A DNA stretch of 36,594 bases from a virus. Made by a program: the position numbers and the translations under genes. A model generated the notes under the pieces. The model saw only the letters and a list, made by a program, of their open reading frames with translations. It searched no databases and was not told the origin of the DNA. The stretch is taken from the IMG/VR virus record IMGVR_UViG_3300033149_002552, positions 1-36,594 of that record. The stretch is one strand, 5' to 3'. Shown here piece by piece: positions 13,619 through 19,989 of this stretch. The number at the start of each line of letters is the position of its first letter. The first letter of the stretch is position 1.

Positions 13619-14806
13619 CTACCCCATAGCCAACTCCGGTTGCTCTGCTTTTTCCTCAGCCTCTATCTGCGAGTCAACCCACTTGCGAACCTGCTTGATT
13701 GCGTCCGTCCCGCTTCCCGCGTAGTCAGAGATATGCTCGACTCCGAGGGCTTCATGAACCTCCTCATCGGATAGACCCAAGCCGTCGTGCATCACGCCCC
13801 AAAAGGACTCGCGGGTGCTCTTCTGCTCAACCCAGTGCTTACCGTTGCCGTTGGTGGTAGGCTTCTTCTTCGTGGGAGCCTTCTTCGGCTTCGTGACCGT
13901 CTCCTGGGCCTCTCCCTCAGTCCCGTTGCCCCCCCCGATGTCTTCCTCATCGAGTATTTCGCCGGTGGTGACATCGACGACCTCTCCCTCGATGATGACG
14001 GTTGGAACGACTTCTGCAGGAGCGGAAAGGGCGGGGTAGCTGGCCTTCTTCATAGTCTCGATCTTGGCCCGCACCCAATCGCCGTCAGGCTCAATGGAGA
14101 GAAGCCAACTCTTGCGCCTGACCCTCTTTCCGCCTTCCCCCGGCGTGGAGATGTACTCTAGTCGCCGCCGGATCACCAGGGGCATCCCTGCCAGTCGTCC
14201 GCCGCCAGTTCTCTTTATCCCCCTCAACTGCTCATCGAGGTGATAGATGTCATTGATGGAGGTGGTATGGAGCGTGAGATAGGCCAGTCGTGCCAGCTCC
14301 TTGATAATCACCCGCAACCTACCCTCCTGCGAGCACTTGATAGGCTCTTGCTTCTTGCCCGCCAAGTAAGGCACCATCTGACCGCCCTTGCACGTCATGG
14401 CTACGCCCTGACATGGCACCCGCTCGCCAGTGTCAGTGGAGAGTCCGCCGTACACCAGCGGGCGTCCCGTCGCCGGGTCAATGGCGTAATGCACAAATCC
14501 CTCACCGGTTCGTGGATTCCTGTTACACCGGTGCACAAGCGCTCCCGTGACGTATGCCTCGTTCCAGGCCTCCCAGACTCTGTCCAAGTCATCGAAGGGG
14601 ATGAGCACATTAAGCAGCCTTGGCGTTTTCCCGTACGCTTTGAGGAACGCCTCTGCCGCTTCCTCTTCTCCCTCTTTGAACGTCACTCGAAAGTAGGTCA
14701 GGTCTTTGCCGATCACCCGCTTGTCCGTGGACTTGGGCGCTCCCTTGCGGATGTTGCCGATTTCCGGGAAGCTCGGCTCCCTGTTGGTCAATCCATTGAT
14801 AGGCAT
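13619..14806 (-). CDS. Probable recombination directionality factor, phiC31 gp3-like
   Basis: A 395-residue protein. The N-terminal 280 residues (MPINGLTNREPSFPEIGNIR; TPRLLNVLIPFDDLDRVWEA; GALVHRCNRNP; later CQGVAMTCKGGQ and TTSINDIYHLDEQL) resemble the gp3-like family, often annotated as hydrolase or metal-binding protein, which includes the phiC31 excision factor. Such a factor would bind the serine integrase and switch it to excision. A Lys/Thr/Gly linker (about 290-335) precedes a C-terminal helical domain (LGLSDEEVHEALGVEHISDY). ATG 14806 follows AAGGAG. It is in the lytic operon, opposite to the integrase, as the model requires. The assignment is from memory of the family. Confidence 0.55.
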   Translation of the reverse strand: MPINGLTNREPSFPEIGNIRKGAPKSTDKRVIGKDLTYFRVTFKEGEEEAAEAFLKAYGKTPRLLNVLIPFDDLDRVWEAWNEAYVTGALVHRCNRNPRTGEGFVHYAIDPATGRPLVYGGLSTDTGERVPCQGVAMTCKGGQMVPYLAGKKQEPIKCSQEGRLRVIIKELARLAYLTLHTTSINDIYHLDEQLRGIKRTGGGRLAGMPLVIRRRLEYISTPGEGGKRVRRKSWLLSIEPDGDWVRAKIETMKKASYPALSAPAEVVPTVIIEGEVVDVTTGEILDEEDIGGGNGTEGEAQETVTKPKKAPTKKKPTTNGNGKHWVEQKSTRESFWGVMHDGLGLSDEEVHEALGVEHISDYAGSGTDAIKQVRKWVDSQIEAEEKAEQPELAMG

Positions 14807-15092
14807 TATCTTCTCCTTCTCCAAATAAGTCTAACAAGTCCGTTGCAATCTCTTCGGGTGTTAGCTCCGTGAATCCGCTCAACTGAGGGAAAACGCGCTG
14901 TAACTCTAACCCCTCCATGAAAGACTGCTGCGCGCGTAGCTCAACCGTCGTTTGCCGGATGAATCCCCTGTGATCGTGGTTCCGGCCACACACGACGTGT
15001 AGGCCGTTGTAGTCGTGGATCTCAAGCAGATGCCCCTCACACTGTGCGCAACAGTAGGCGCGTAGGAGCAAGCGATTGAATAGGGCGGTCAT
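14610..15092 (-). CDS. Zinc-finger-like protein overlapping the RDF-like gene
   Basis: A 160-residue frame. The first 95 residues look real: a Cys pair CCAQCEGH, then VVCGRNHDHRGFIR, a C2HC-like site, and a helical part ending in an acidic EELTP-type region. The last 66 residues overlap the start of the RDF-like gene by 197 bp, are Gly/Gln/Arg-rich and look like out-of-frame coding. Either the overlap is true or a frameshift has removed the stop. Function unknown. Confidence 0.6.
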   Translation of the reverse strand: MTALFNRLLLRAYCCAQCEGHLLEIHDYNGLHVVCGRNHDHRGFIRQTTVELRAQQSFMEGLELQRVFPQLSGFTELTPEEIATDLLDLFGEGEDNAYQWIDQQGAELPGNRQHPQGSAQVHGQAGDRQRPDLLSSDVQRGRRGSGRGVPQSVRENAKAA

Positions 15093-15298
15093 TTCGCCGC
15101 CTCCTCCAACTCATCCGGCAGGTATCCCCCAGGGGCGTTGCATCGCTTCTGCAATTCCTTGTGAGTCTCGGGAAACATCATCCGCAGCTGGGCCGCGTTG
15201 TCCGTGTCCGCCTGTCGCATGGCCGCCATGATTAGGGCGTAGAAGGGATGGTGCTCAGCCGATATGGCCTGACTTCTGAGGTAGTCGTATCTGCTCAT
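15089..15298 (-). CDS. Small conserved phage protein
   Basis: A 69-residue protein from ATG 15298 (after the upstream TAG), coupled by ATGA overlap to the zinc-finger-like gene. The pattern HPFYALIMAAMRQADTDNA, then LRMMFPETHKEL and NAPGGYLPDE is one that recurs in phage small proteins, so it is probably conserved. No function is known to me. Confidence 0.68.
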   Translation of the reverse strand: MSRYDYLRSQAISAEHHPFYALIMAAMRQADTDNAAQLRMMFPETHKELQKRCNAPGGYLPDELEEAAK

Positions 15299-15300
15299 GG

Positions 15301-16119
15301 CTACAGTCCCTCCGAGAATGTGAGCAGCGCCGTCCGCGCCCTGACTTCCGCCATTGAGTAGCGCCACTCCAAGTCGGCGAGTTTCACGGCCAGCTTTGCG
15401 CGGCCTAGTTCGAGGACAATGGCCGCCTCGTCCTCTTCGAATTCGGCTACTTTGATTCTGCGGTCGCTGATCTGTGGCATTCCTGCAAGCTGAGCTTCAA
15501 GCTGCTTCTGCGCCCAGTCTTTGTTAGACCGCCCCGTTACGGGATCTTTTGGGTCGATATGTTCCCATAGCTCCACCCCAAGGACGGTCTTCAAGGTGGA
15601 TAACTCTCTGTCCAATCTTGCCAGCACCCTCTTCACTCCTCGATGATTCCCCTCGATGATGTTGAGCGTACTTAGAGCGTCGGCCAGGATTGCCTTCGCA
15701 CTGTGGGCATAGTCCAGCGTGTTCCCCATCAAAGCCTTTGTCAGTGATTCCGAGTTGGTCGGTAGGGCGCACGTGTGCGCAAAGCCAGGCTTGAACGCCT
15801 CGATCATCTCTCCTAGCTTCTCGGTCGTTTTAATCGCCTGTGAATTACAGTCCTCGCCACAGTTCGGGCAAAGACCCATCAGACGGAATCCGTCGTAGTC
15901 GCGCGGCTCTACCGTGAACCGTAGATCTCCCAGGCTGAGGATTACGTGGTCGTTGTCGGATACAACCGTGCCCCCATCGGGCGCGGTGCCGAACGTGTCA
16001 AAGAAAAGCTCTGCCGCCGCGTTGTACAGCTCCTGCGCATTATCCGCGTCGGCCTGATCCCGCCTGTTGCTCTCGATCTCCCATGCCTCCGCCGCTCTCT
16101 CTCTCAATGCTGCTGTCAT
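15301..16119 (-). CDS. Hypothetical protein with Cys/His site
   Basis: A 272-residue protein with a helical N terminus, then a beta-rich stretch (DNDHVILSLGDLRFTVEPRD), a Cys group (CPNCGEDCNSQ, later HTC) that could bind zinc, and a long helical C-terminal half (RALLA-type helices, LAVKLADLEWRYSMAEVRA). The middle region (LADALSTLNIIEGNHRGVK) is also helical. It lies just upstream of the conserved 69-residue gene. It may be a DNA-binding early protein, but I do not recognise the family. Confidence 0.62.
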   Translation of the reverse strand: MTAALRERAAEAWEIESNRRDQADADNAQELYNAAAELFFDTFGTAPDGGTVVSDNDHVILSLGDLRFTVEPRDYDGFRLMGLCPNCGEDCNSQAIKTTEKLGEMIEAFKPGFAHTCALPTNSESLTKALMGNTLDYAHSAKAILADALSTLNIIEGNHRGVKRVLARLDRELSTLKTVLGVELWEHIDPKDPVTGRSNKDWAQKQLEAQLAGMPQISDRRIKVAEFEEDEAAIVLELGRAKLAVKLADLEWRYSMAEVRARTALLTFSEGL

Positions 16120-16146
16120 CGTTCGTCTTCTCCCTTTCGCTAGGTG

Positions 16147-16410
16147 CTACCTCTTGACCAGTTCAAAGTGGGGTGGTCGTACCGGCTCGTCTCCGTGTCG
16201 CTCCTCCTCCCTTGTCAGCCAGCCGTCGTAATCGCTGAGGGCTGCCAGTGCGTCTCGTGCGATCTTCTTCAGCTTGGCGTTCTTCTCTTTCAGCGTGGCG
16301 ATCTCGCTCCTGAGTTCCGCTTCCCGGTCTTCCCGGTCACGATCTTCCATCACACTCAGCGGGTGGGCGCTGGGGGGTGAGTCGTAATAGCGGCTGTTGC
16401 GATCCATCAT
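16147..16410 (-). CDS. Coiled-coil hypothetical protein
   Basis: An 87-residue, highly charged protein with a clear coiled coil from about residue 22 to 60 (DREDREAELRSEIATLKEKN, AKLKKIARDALAALSD). Two adjacent ATG codons start it; the first overlaps the stop of the membrane microprotein upstream (ATGATG). Likely an oligomer-forming partner of a neighbour. Confidence 0.62.
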   Translation of the reverse strand: MMDRNSRYYDSPPSAHPLSVMEDRDREDREAELRSEIATLKEKNAKLKKIARDALAALSDYDGWLTREEERHGDEPVRPPHFELVKR

Positions 16411-16490
16411 GCACCCCCTGCCAGCCAGAGGATCACCAGGATGATCCCGAATCCGATCCTAATCACGTTGGTGCATTTCTCTACGTCCAT
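16407..16490 (-). CDS. 27-residue membrane microprotein
   Basis: ATG at 16490 after AAGGGAGAAGAGC, stop TGA overlapping the next ATG. One hydrophobic span (IRIGFGIILVILWLAGGA, about residues 10-27). A good ribosome site and exact coupling to the coiled-coil gene support it despite its size. Confidence 0.55.
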   Translation of the reverse strand: MDVEKCTNVIRIGFGIILVILWLAGGA

Positions 16491-16641
16491 GCTCTTCTCC
16501 CTTCACGCTACTTTCAACCTACTTCTATTGACTATCCCCTGCCCGTGTGTCATACTGTCAGCAGACGAGCCGGGGGCACACACGATAATTGCCAGGGCCT
16601 GGGCGTGTCTGGAGCGGCGGGTGGTGACCGCCGCTCTCTTG

Positions 16642-16752
16642 CTACCTACGTCTCGCCGTCAACCCGATCAACAATCCTATCGCCACTCCGACTATGAGCG
16701 CCGTTCCCGAGGCCGCTATGATCACAATGCGTGTCACTGATTGCTCGATCAT
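16642..16752 (-). CDS. 36-residue single-pass membrane peptide
   Basis: ATG at 16752, preceded by GAGGAGAGAGCAC. One hydrophobic helix (about residues 8-30: RIVIIAASGTALIVGVAIGL) and a basic end (TARRR). It lies within the 3' part of the 75-residue gene in another frame (107-base overlap). The ribosome site and membrane character suggest it is real, and the overlapping part of the other frame looks less protein-like. Confidence 0.5.
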   Translation of the reverse strand: MIEQSVTRIVIIAASGTALIVGVAIGLLIGLTARRR

Positions 16753-16873
16753 GTGCTCTCTCCTCTTCCAGTTCAAGCCGTATAAACTCTACCAGCAAGG
16801 GCGTGGCCGCTTTGAGCGCCTCCCTCTTGGATGCGAAGCGCAAGCCCCCCCGCTCTCGTAGGGTGAAGGTCAT
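16646..16873 (-). CDS. Small hypothetical protein in the early operon
   Basis: A 75-residue frame from the ATG at 16873, coupled (ATGA) to the Cro-like gene. The first half (LRFASKREALKAATPLLVEF, then RLELEEERAHDRA) is a convincing helical protein. The second half (HCDHSGLGNGAHSRSGDR) lies opposite the frame of the membrane peptide at 16642-16752 and is composition-poor. Function unknown. Confidence 0.5.
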   Translation of the reverse strand: MTFTLRERGGLRFASKREALKAATPLLVEFIRLELEEERAHDRAISDTHCDHSGLGNGAHSRSGDRIVDRVDGET

Positions 16874-17103
16874 GCCGGGGACTCCGTGGGCTGCCCGAGG
16901 ATAGCGAATGCTTCCTGTGCGTTGTCCGGCCAGGAGAGCGCGGCCTTGATGCGGGCTACTTCATCGGGCGTAGGAATCATGCGCCCCGTCTCAAAGCGGC
17001 TGATGTCTGTGCGGGGAATGCCGGTAGCCTCCGCAAGCTGTGCCTGACTCATTCCCCTTGATGCTCTCAGGGTTCGTATCTGTTTTCCGAGTGCTGTTGT
17101 CAT
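16870..17103 (-). CDS. Cro-like XRE-family HTH regulator
   Basis: A 77-residue protein, essentially one XRE helix-turn-helix domain (IRTLRASRGMSQAQLAEATG, PRTDISRFETGRMIPTPDEV). It is the first gene of the leftward operon, diverges from the repressor gene and shares its control region (17104-17282), the standard cro/cI layout. ATG 17103 follows GAGAGG. It probably represses the + strand repressor promoter and fine-tunes its own. The stop overlaps the next ATG. Confidence 0.82.
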   Translation of the reverse strand: MTTALGKQIRTLRASRGMSQAQLAEATGIPRTDISRFETGRMIPTPDEVARIKAALSWPDNAQEAFAILGQPTESPA

Positions 17104-17184
17104 TCGCAAGTCCTCTCCGCGTTATCCGCTTGATTTGCTTTCGGTGTGAGATAAAAAAGAGAACCGCAAGCATATCCTACGCCT

Positions 17185-17212
17185 ATTGTAGCACATTCTG
17201 GCGCAAAGTCAA
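17185..17212 (-). promoter_or_regulatory. Early leftward promoter
   Basis: Minus strand TTGACT (17212-17207), 16-bp spacer, TACAAT (17190-17185) with an extended -10 TGC. It is positioned to drive the Cro-like gene and the whole early operon, with a leader of about 75 nt. Its -10 lies inside the operator-like site 17184-17196. Confidence 0.75.
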
Positions 17213-17252
17213 TAGCCTAATCTTAAAATTCGCTGGAAAATCCTGCAATATG

Positions 17253-17261
17253 TGGTACAAT
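17253..17261 (+). promoter_or_regulatory. Repressor promoter (extended -10 TGGTACAAT)
   Basis: Extended -10 with a poor -35 (CTGGAA at about 17233), typical of a promoter needing activation or relying on the extended -10. It points to the repressor gene. The predicted start near 17268 leaves the ATG at 17262 outside the message and favours the TTG start at 17283. Confidence 0.6.
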
Positions 17262-17282
17262 ATGATTACGGGGGAGAGGCGA

Positions 17283-17606
17283 TTGAATCGACAGGAAATG
17301 GGCAGGAAGTTACGCCAGCTTCGGAGATTGCGCGACATGTCTCAGGCTGATGTGGGGGGAGCCTTCGGGGTGAGCCGCGCAGCCATTTCTGATATGGAGC
17401 GTGGGATCACCAAGATAGACATACCGGACTTGGAGAAGCTCTGCAAGATACTGGACGTGTCTATCCTGCAATTCATGCCTATCAACGCGCCGGTAACGCC
17501 CGACGAAGACGCCCTCATCATGCACTACCGCCAGATACCAGACGACCGGAAGGACCTGGTACTCGATGTAGTGCGAACCATAGCAGCACGGAGTCAGGAA
17601 TCCTGA
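17283..17606 (+). CDS. Phage repressor, XRE-type, without peptidase domain
   Basis: A 107-residue HTH protein (helix-turn-helix about residues 20-41: SQADVGGAFGVSRAAISDME; then DIPDLEKLCKILDVS) with a short C-terminal helical part (DRKDLVLDVVRTIAARS). It probably maintains lysogeny. There is no S24/LexA-type peptidase, so it cannot be inactivated by RecA-stimulated self-cleavage. The frame opens at 17040, but the -10 at 17256 and the strong GGGGGAGAGG before TTG 17283 favour the short form; ATG 17298 is an alternative. Its 3' end is overlapped by a minus-strand ORF. Confidence 0.8.
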   Translation: MNRQEMGRKLRQLRRLRDMSQADVGGAFGVSRAAISDMERGITKIDIPDLEKLCKILDVSILQFMPINAPVTPDEDALIMHYRQIPDDRKDLVLDVVRTIAARSQES

Positions 17607-17689
17607 GAGAGAAGGACTTGGAGTTGGTCGCAGATCCACTCTAACAGATGCAGGATTGTGGCCAGTAGGGCACGATCTCGGGACATCAT
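17594..17689 (-). CDS. Possible 31-residue peptide, second ORF of the antisense transcript
   Basis: ATG-ATG start at 17689 preceded by TAGGAGTTGCC, a good ribosome site. Peptide amphipathic (LLATILHLLEWICDQLQVLL). It overlaps the repressor 3' end by 13 bases on the opposite strand and is the second of two short ORFs behind the promoter at 17806-17835. Confidence 0.4.
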   Translation of the reverse strand: MMSRDRALLATILHLLEWICDQLQVLLSQDS

Positions 17690-17703
17690 GGCAACTCCTA
17701 TGC

Positions 17704-17799
17704 CTAGTACGGCTTGTGGCGATTGATAGTAAGACGCAGGCTGGCGGCGATTGTTGCGGCATTGTCTGACGAAACTGTGACAACGGTCACAGAACGCAT
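17704..17799 (-). CDS. Possible 31-residue leaderless peptide
   Basis: ATG at 17799, exactly where transcription from the promoter 17806-17835 is predicted to start, so the message would be leaderless. The peptide (MRSVTVVTVSSDNAATIAAS at its start) has no known relatives that I recognise. Its coding region contains the palindrome 17775-17792. Confidence 0.4.
   Translation of the reverse strand: MRSVTVVTVSSDNAATIAASLRLTINRHKPY
17775..17792. promoter_or_regulatory. Perfect palindrome, matches CRP/FNR-type consensus
   Basis: CTGTGAC-AACG-GTCACAG. It contains TGTGA-N6-TCACA, the textbook CRP-family core. It lies about 8-25 bases downstream of the predicted start of the leftward promoter, and about 60 bases upstream of the membrane-anchored zinc-domain gene on the + strand. 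Confidence 0.6.
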
Positions 17800-17805
17800 G
17801 TTCGC

Positions 17806-17835
17806 ATTATACCACGGCAATCATTAGCGTGTCAA
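17806..17835 (-). promoter_or_regulatory. Strong leftward promoter antisense to the repressor
   Basis: Minus strand TTGACA (17835-17830), 18-bp spacer, TATAAT (17811-17806) with extended -10 TGG. Predicted +1 at 17799, which is the A of an ATG. It would transcribe two micro-ORFs and then run antisense through the repressor gene. Confidence 0.78.
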
Positions 17836-17852
17836 TATGGAAAGGAATCCCC

Positions 17853-18338
17853 GTGAAGAAGAAGCTCCTCATCGGTTGTGGCGGTGGCTTTTTCGCGTGC
17901 GTTCTGATCAGTATCATTATCGGTCTGTCTCAAGACACGCCCTCAAACACAGATATAACCAGCACGCCCCGGCCAACGATTACGCAGAAGTCAGTAGACC
18001 CGACGCTAACTACGTACACTCCCTGGCCGACGCCGACGCCGTCACTTACCCCGACACTGACGCACACACCAAAGCCAACGCATACCCCAGAGCCGACGCA
18101 CGCTCCAACGGAGACGCCGACGATCACTCCGAGCAGAACCCCACGCCCCACATACACGCCACGCCCAACCAACACGCCCGTTCCCTGTCCCTACATCGGA
18201 AACAGCAACTCCAAGAAGTTCCACCATCACTGGTGCAACTCAGTAGACGACATGAAGGACAGTCACAAGGTCTGTTTCCAGACGCGCGAGGAAGCGGTCG
18301 CAGCGGGTTATGAGCCTTGCGGGAACTGCAAGCCATGA
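17853..18338 (+). CDS. Membrane-anchored protein with Thr/Pro stalk and Ada-like zinc domain
   Basis: A 161-residue protein. A short basic start (KKK) precedes a hydrophobic anchor (about residues 5-24). A Thr/Pro-rich stalk (about 30-111) of the type common in Chloroflexota surface proteins follows. The C-terminal 50 residues (YIGNSNSKKFHHHWCNS, VCFQTREEAVAAGYEPCGNC) match the small Ada-type metal-binding module found at the ends of nucleases and surface proteins (C128, C156, C159 and His). The GTG at 17853 follows AAAGGA; an earlier GTG (17829) falls in the opposing promoter. It is expressed from the lysogeny side, so it is a candidate lysogenic-conversion protein. Its stop overlaps the next ATG. 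Confidence 0.72.
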   Translation: MKKKLLIGCGGGFFACVLISIIIGLSQDTPSNTDITSTPRPTITQKSVDPTLTTYTPWPTPTPSLTPTLTHTPKPTHTPEPTHAPTETPTITPSRTPRPTYTPRPTNTPVPCPYIGNSNSKKFHHHWCNSVDDMKDSHKVCFQTREEAVAAGYEPCGNCKP

Positions 18339-18469
18339 ATCCCACCCGCTGGGCCAACGTCCGCTACGTCGCCACTCTAATCCTGGCCGTAGCCCTGGCC
18401 GCGATCCCCGCCGCCTTTGCCCTGGGTGCAGCCTGGACGGTGCTCAGATGGGCGGCGGGCTTGCCGTGA
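18335..18469 (+). CDS. 44-residue membrane peptide coupled to the zinc-domain protein and integrase
   Basis: ATG at 18335 overlaps the upstream TGA (ATGA), and its TGA overlaps a GTG for the integrase (GTGA). One strong hydrophobic segment (about residues 12-36, VATLILAVALAAIPAAFALG). The precise coupling on both sides makes it credible. It may be an anchor partner of the zinc-domain protein or a small exclusion factor. Confidence 0.6.
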   Translation: MNPTRWANVRYVATLILAVALAAIPAAFALGAAWTVLRWAAGLP

Positions 18470-19989
18470 CGTACATCCGTGACGACTGCCCCCTACCCCC
18501 TGGCTCCTCCATCTACGCCTACCTCCGCGTCTCCGGAGAGGATCAGGCCGAGCGTGGCACGCCGATCGCAGGACAGAGGCAGGAGCTAGAGCGATACATC
18601 CAGGCTCACGGCCTGGTACTCGCTCACATCCCCTTCATCGACGAAGCCCGATCCGGCTCCTCCACGGCTGGACGAGATGCTTTCATGCACATGATCCAGG
18701 CAGCCCATAACGATCACCGCGCCGACGGGGTGGTATTCTGGTCGTGGGCTCGCTTCGCACGTGACGAGACCGACGCGCACTTCTACAAGGCCGATCTGAG
18801 ACGCCACGGTCTCGCCGTTTGGAGTCTCACCGACGACGTGCCCAGCGGCGAGTTCGAGTATGTCTTTGAGGCGATGATTCACTGGAAGGACGCTCAGTAC
18901 ATCCAGCAGCTATCGCGCAACATCCGCCGCGGCATCCATCTGCTCGCTCAGCAAGGATACGCGCACGGCGGCTTTCCTCCACGTGGCTACTTGGCTGAGG
19001 AGTTGGAGATCGAGGTCGAAGGGAAGCGCAAGAGGGTACGACGGTGGATCCCGGATCCTGAACTGGCACCACGTGTCCGGAAGGCGTGGGGGATGCGAGC
19101 GACCGGCAGCACCTACAGGGAGATACACGAGGCAACGCGCCTCTTCCGTGGCGTCGGCTGCTATAGCTCCCTTTTTTCTTGCGAGACGTACCGAGGCATC
19201 CGCTACTGTGGCAAAACGAGAGTGGAAGACGCTCACGAGGCCCTATGCACTCCGGAGCAGTGGGACGCGGTCCAAAAACGACGGCGACGCGGCGGGCCAC
19301 GACCGAAAGAGAGACGCGAAACGACACGCCCGAATAGCACGTTCATCCTCACCGGCTTGCTCAGGTGTGGCGTTTGCGGCGGGCCGATGGTCGGGTCCAC
19401 GGATAGGCCGCACTCCCGAGACGGCAACACCCACGGCGAGTACCGGTATTACATCTGCTCTCGAAAGAAGGCTCAGTATTCGGCTTGCCCGTCGTCGAAG
19501 ATGAGCGCGCGGGTCATCGAGGACGCGGTCATTGAGGTGCTCACGGAGCAGGTGCTAGAGCCGGATCACATGGTAGCACTCTGCGAGGATGCGCGGGACA
19601 GACTGAGCGAGACGCACACCGACCTGCAATCGGAGCACGACCGGCTGGTGAAGGCAACCGCGGCGGCGGACACGCGGCTCAATCGAGTGCTGGACGCCAT
19701 AGAGGAGCGGGGCTTCTGCGGGTCACTGCAGAAGCGCCTTGACCAACGAGAGGCAGAAGCGGCGCAACTGAGGAGCGAACTGCGAGACCTGGAACGAGAG
19801 ATAGAGTCACGGACTGTCGGAGTAACGACAGAGGAACTGCGCGGAATTGTCGAAGGGCTGAGGGAGAGGTTGCGGAAGCCACCGAGATCCAGCTTGGTGA
19901 GACGCGCCCTGGGTCTCTTCGTCTCGGAGATCACAGTCACCCGCGAGGGAGGTGTTATCTCCTACTCTTTCCCTACGTCGGTCTTTTGA
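18466..19989 (+). CDS. int: Large serine recombinase (integrase)
   Basis: A 507-residue site-specific recombinase that would insert and excise the phage. Resolvase domain about 14-155: catalytic serine in YLRVSGEDQ (S23), then DEARSGSS and WSWARFARD. Recombinase domain about 165-290 with GGFPPRGYL. Zinc ribbon with C301/C304 (CGVCGGPM) and C331/C341 (YICSRKKAQYSAC). A coiled-coil insertion (about 380-450) is where directionality factors act in this family. The GTG at 18466 overlaps the previous TGA; an in-frame ATG at 18448 is equally possible. The gene 3' end is half of a 52-bp palindrome, the candidate attP. Confidence 0.92.
   Translation: MTYIRDDCPLPPGSSIYAYLRVSGEDQAERGTPIAGQRQELERYIQAHGLVLAHIPFIDEARSGSSTAGRDAFMHMIQAAHNDHRADGVVFWSWARFARDETDAHFYKADLRRHGLAVWSLTDDVPSGEFEYVFEAMIHWKDAQYIQQLSRNIRRGIHLLAQQGYAHGGFPPRGYLAEELEIEVEGKRKRVRRWIPDPELAPRVRKAWGMRATGSTYREIHEATRLFRGVGCYSSLFSCETYRGIRYCGKTRVEDAHEALCTPEQWDAVQKRRRRGGPRPKERRETTRPNSTFILTGLLRCGVCGGPMVGSTDRPHSRDGNTHGEYRYYICSRKKAQYSACPSSKMSARVIEDAVIEVLTEQVLEPDHMVALCEDARDRLSETHTDLQSEHDRLVKATAAADTRLNRVLDAIEERGFCGSLQKRLDQREAEAAQLRSELRDLEREIESRTVGVTTEELRGIVEGLRERLRKPPRSSLVRRALGLFVSEITVTREGGVISYSFPTSVF

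Larger units (their letters stand above)
17184..17262. promoter_or_regulatory. Pair of inverted operator-like sites over the divergent promoters
   Basis: TATTGTAGCACAT (17184-17196) and, inverted, ATGTGGTACAATA (17250-17262) agree in 12 of 13 positions. Each covers one -10 box. A symmetric pair on the two divergent promoters is what a common repressor (or repressor/Cro pair) would use. Part of the match follows from the shared TACAAT -10. Confidence 0.6.

Noticed and set aside
18827-19327. Frames of 100-170 residues on the minus strand opposite the integrase
   Set aside because: Arg/Ser-rich antisense shadows of a well-supported gene, with no ribosome sites.
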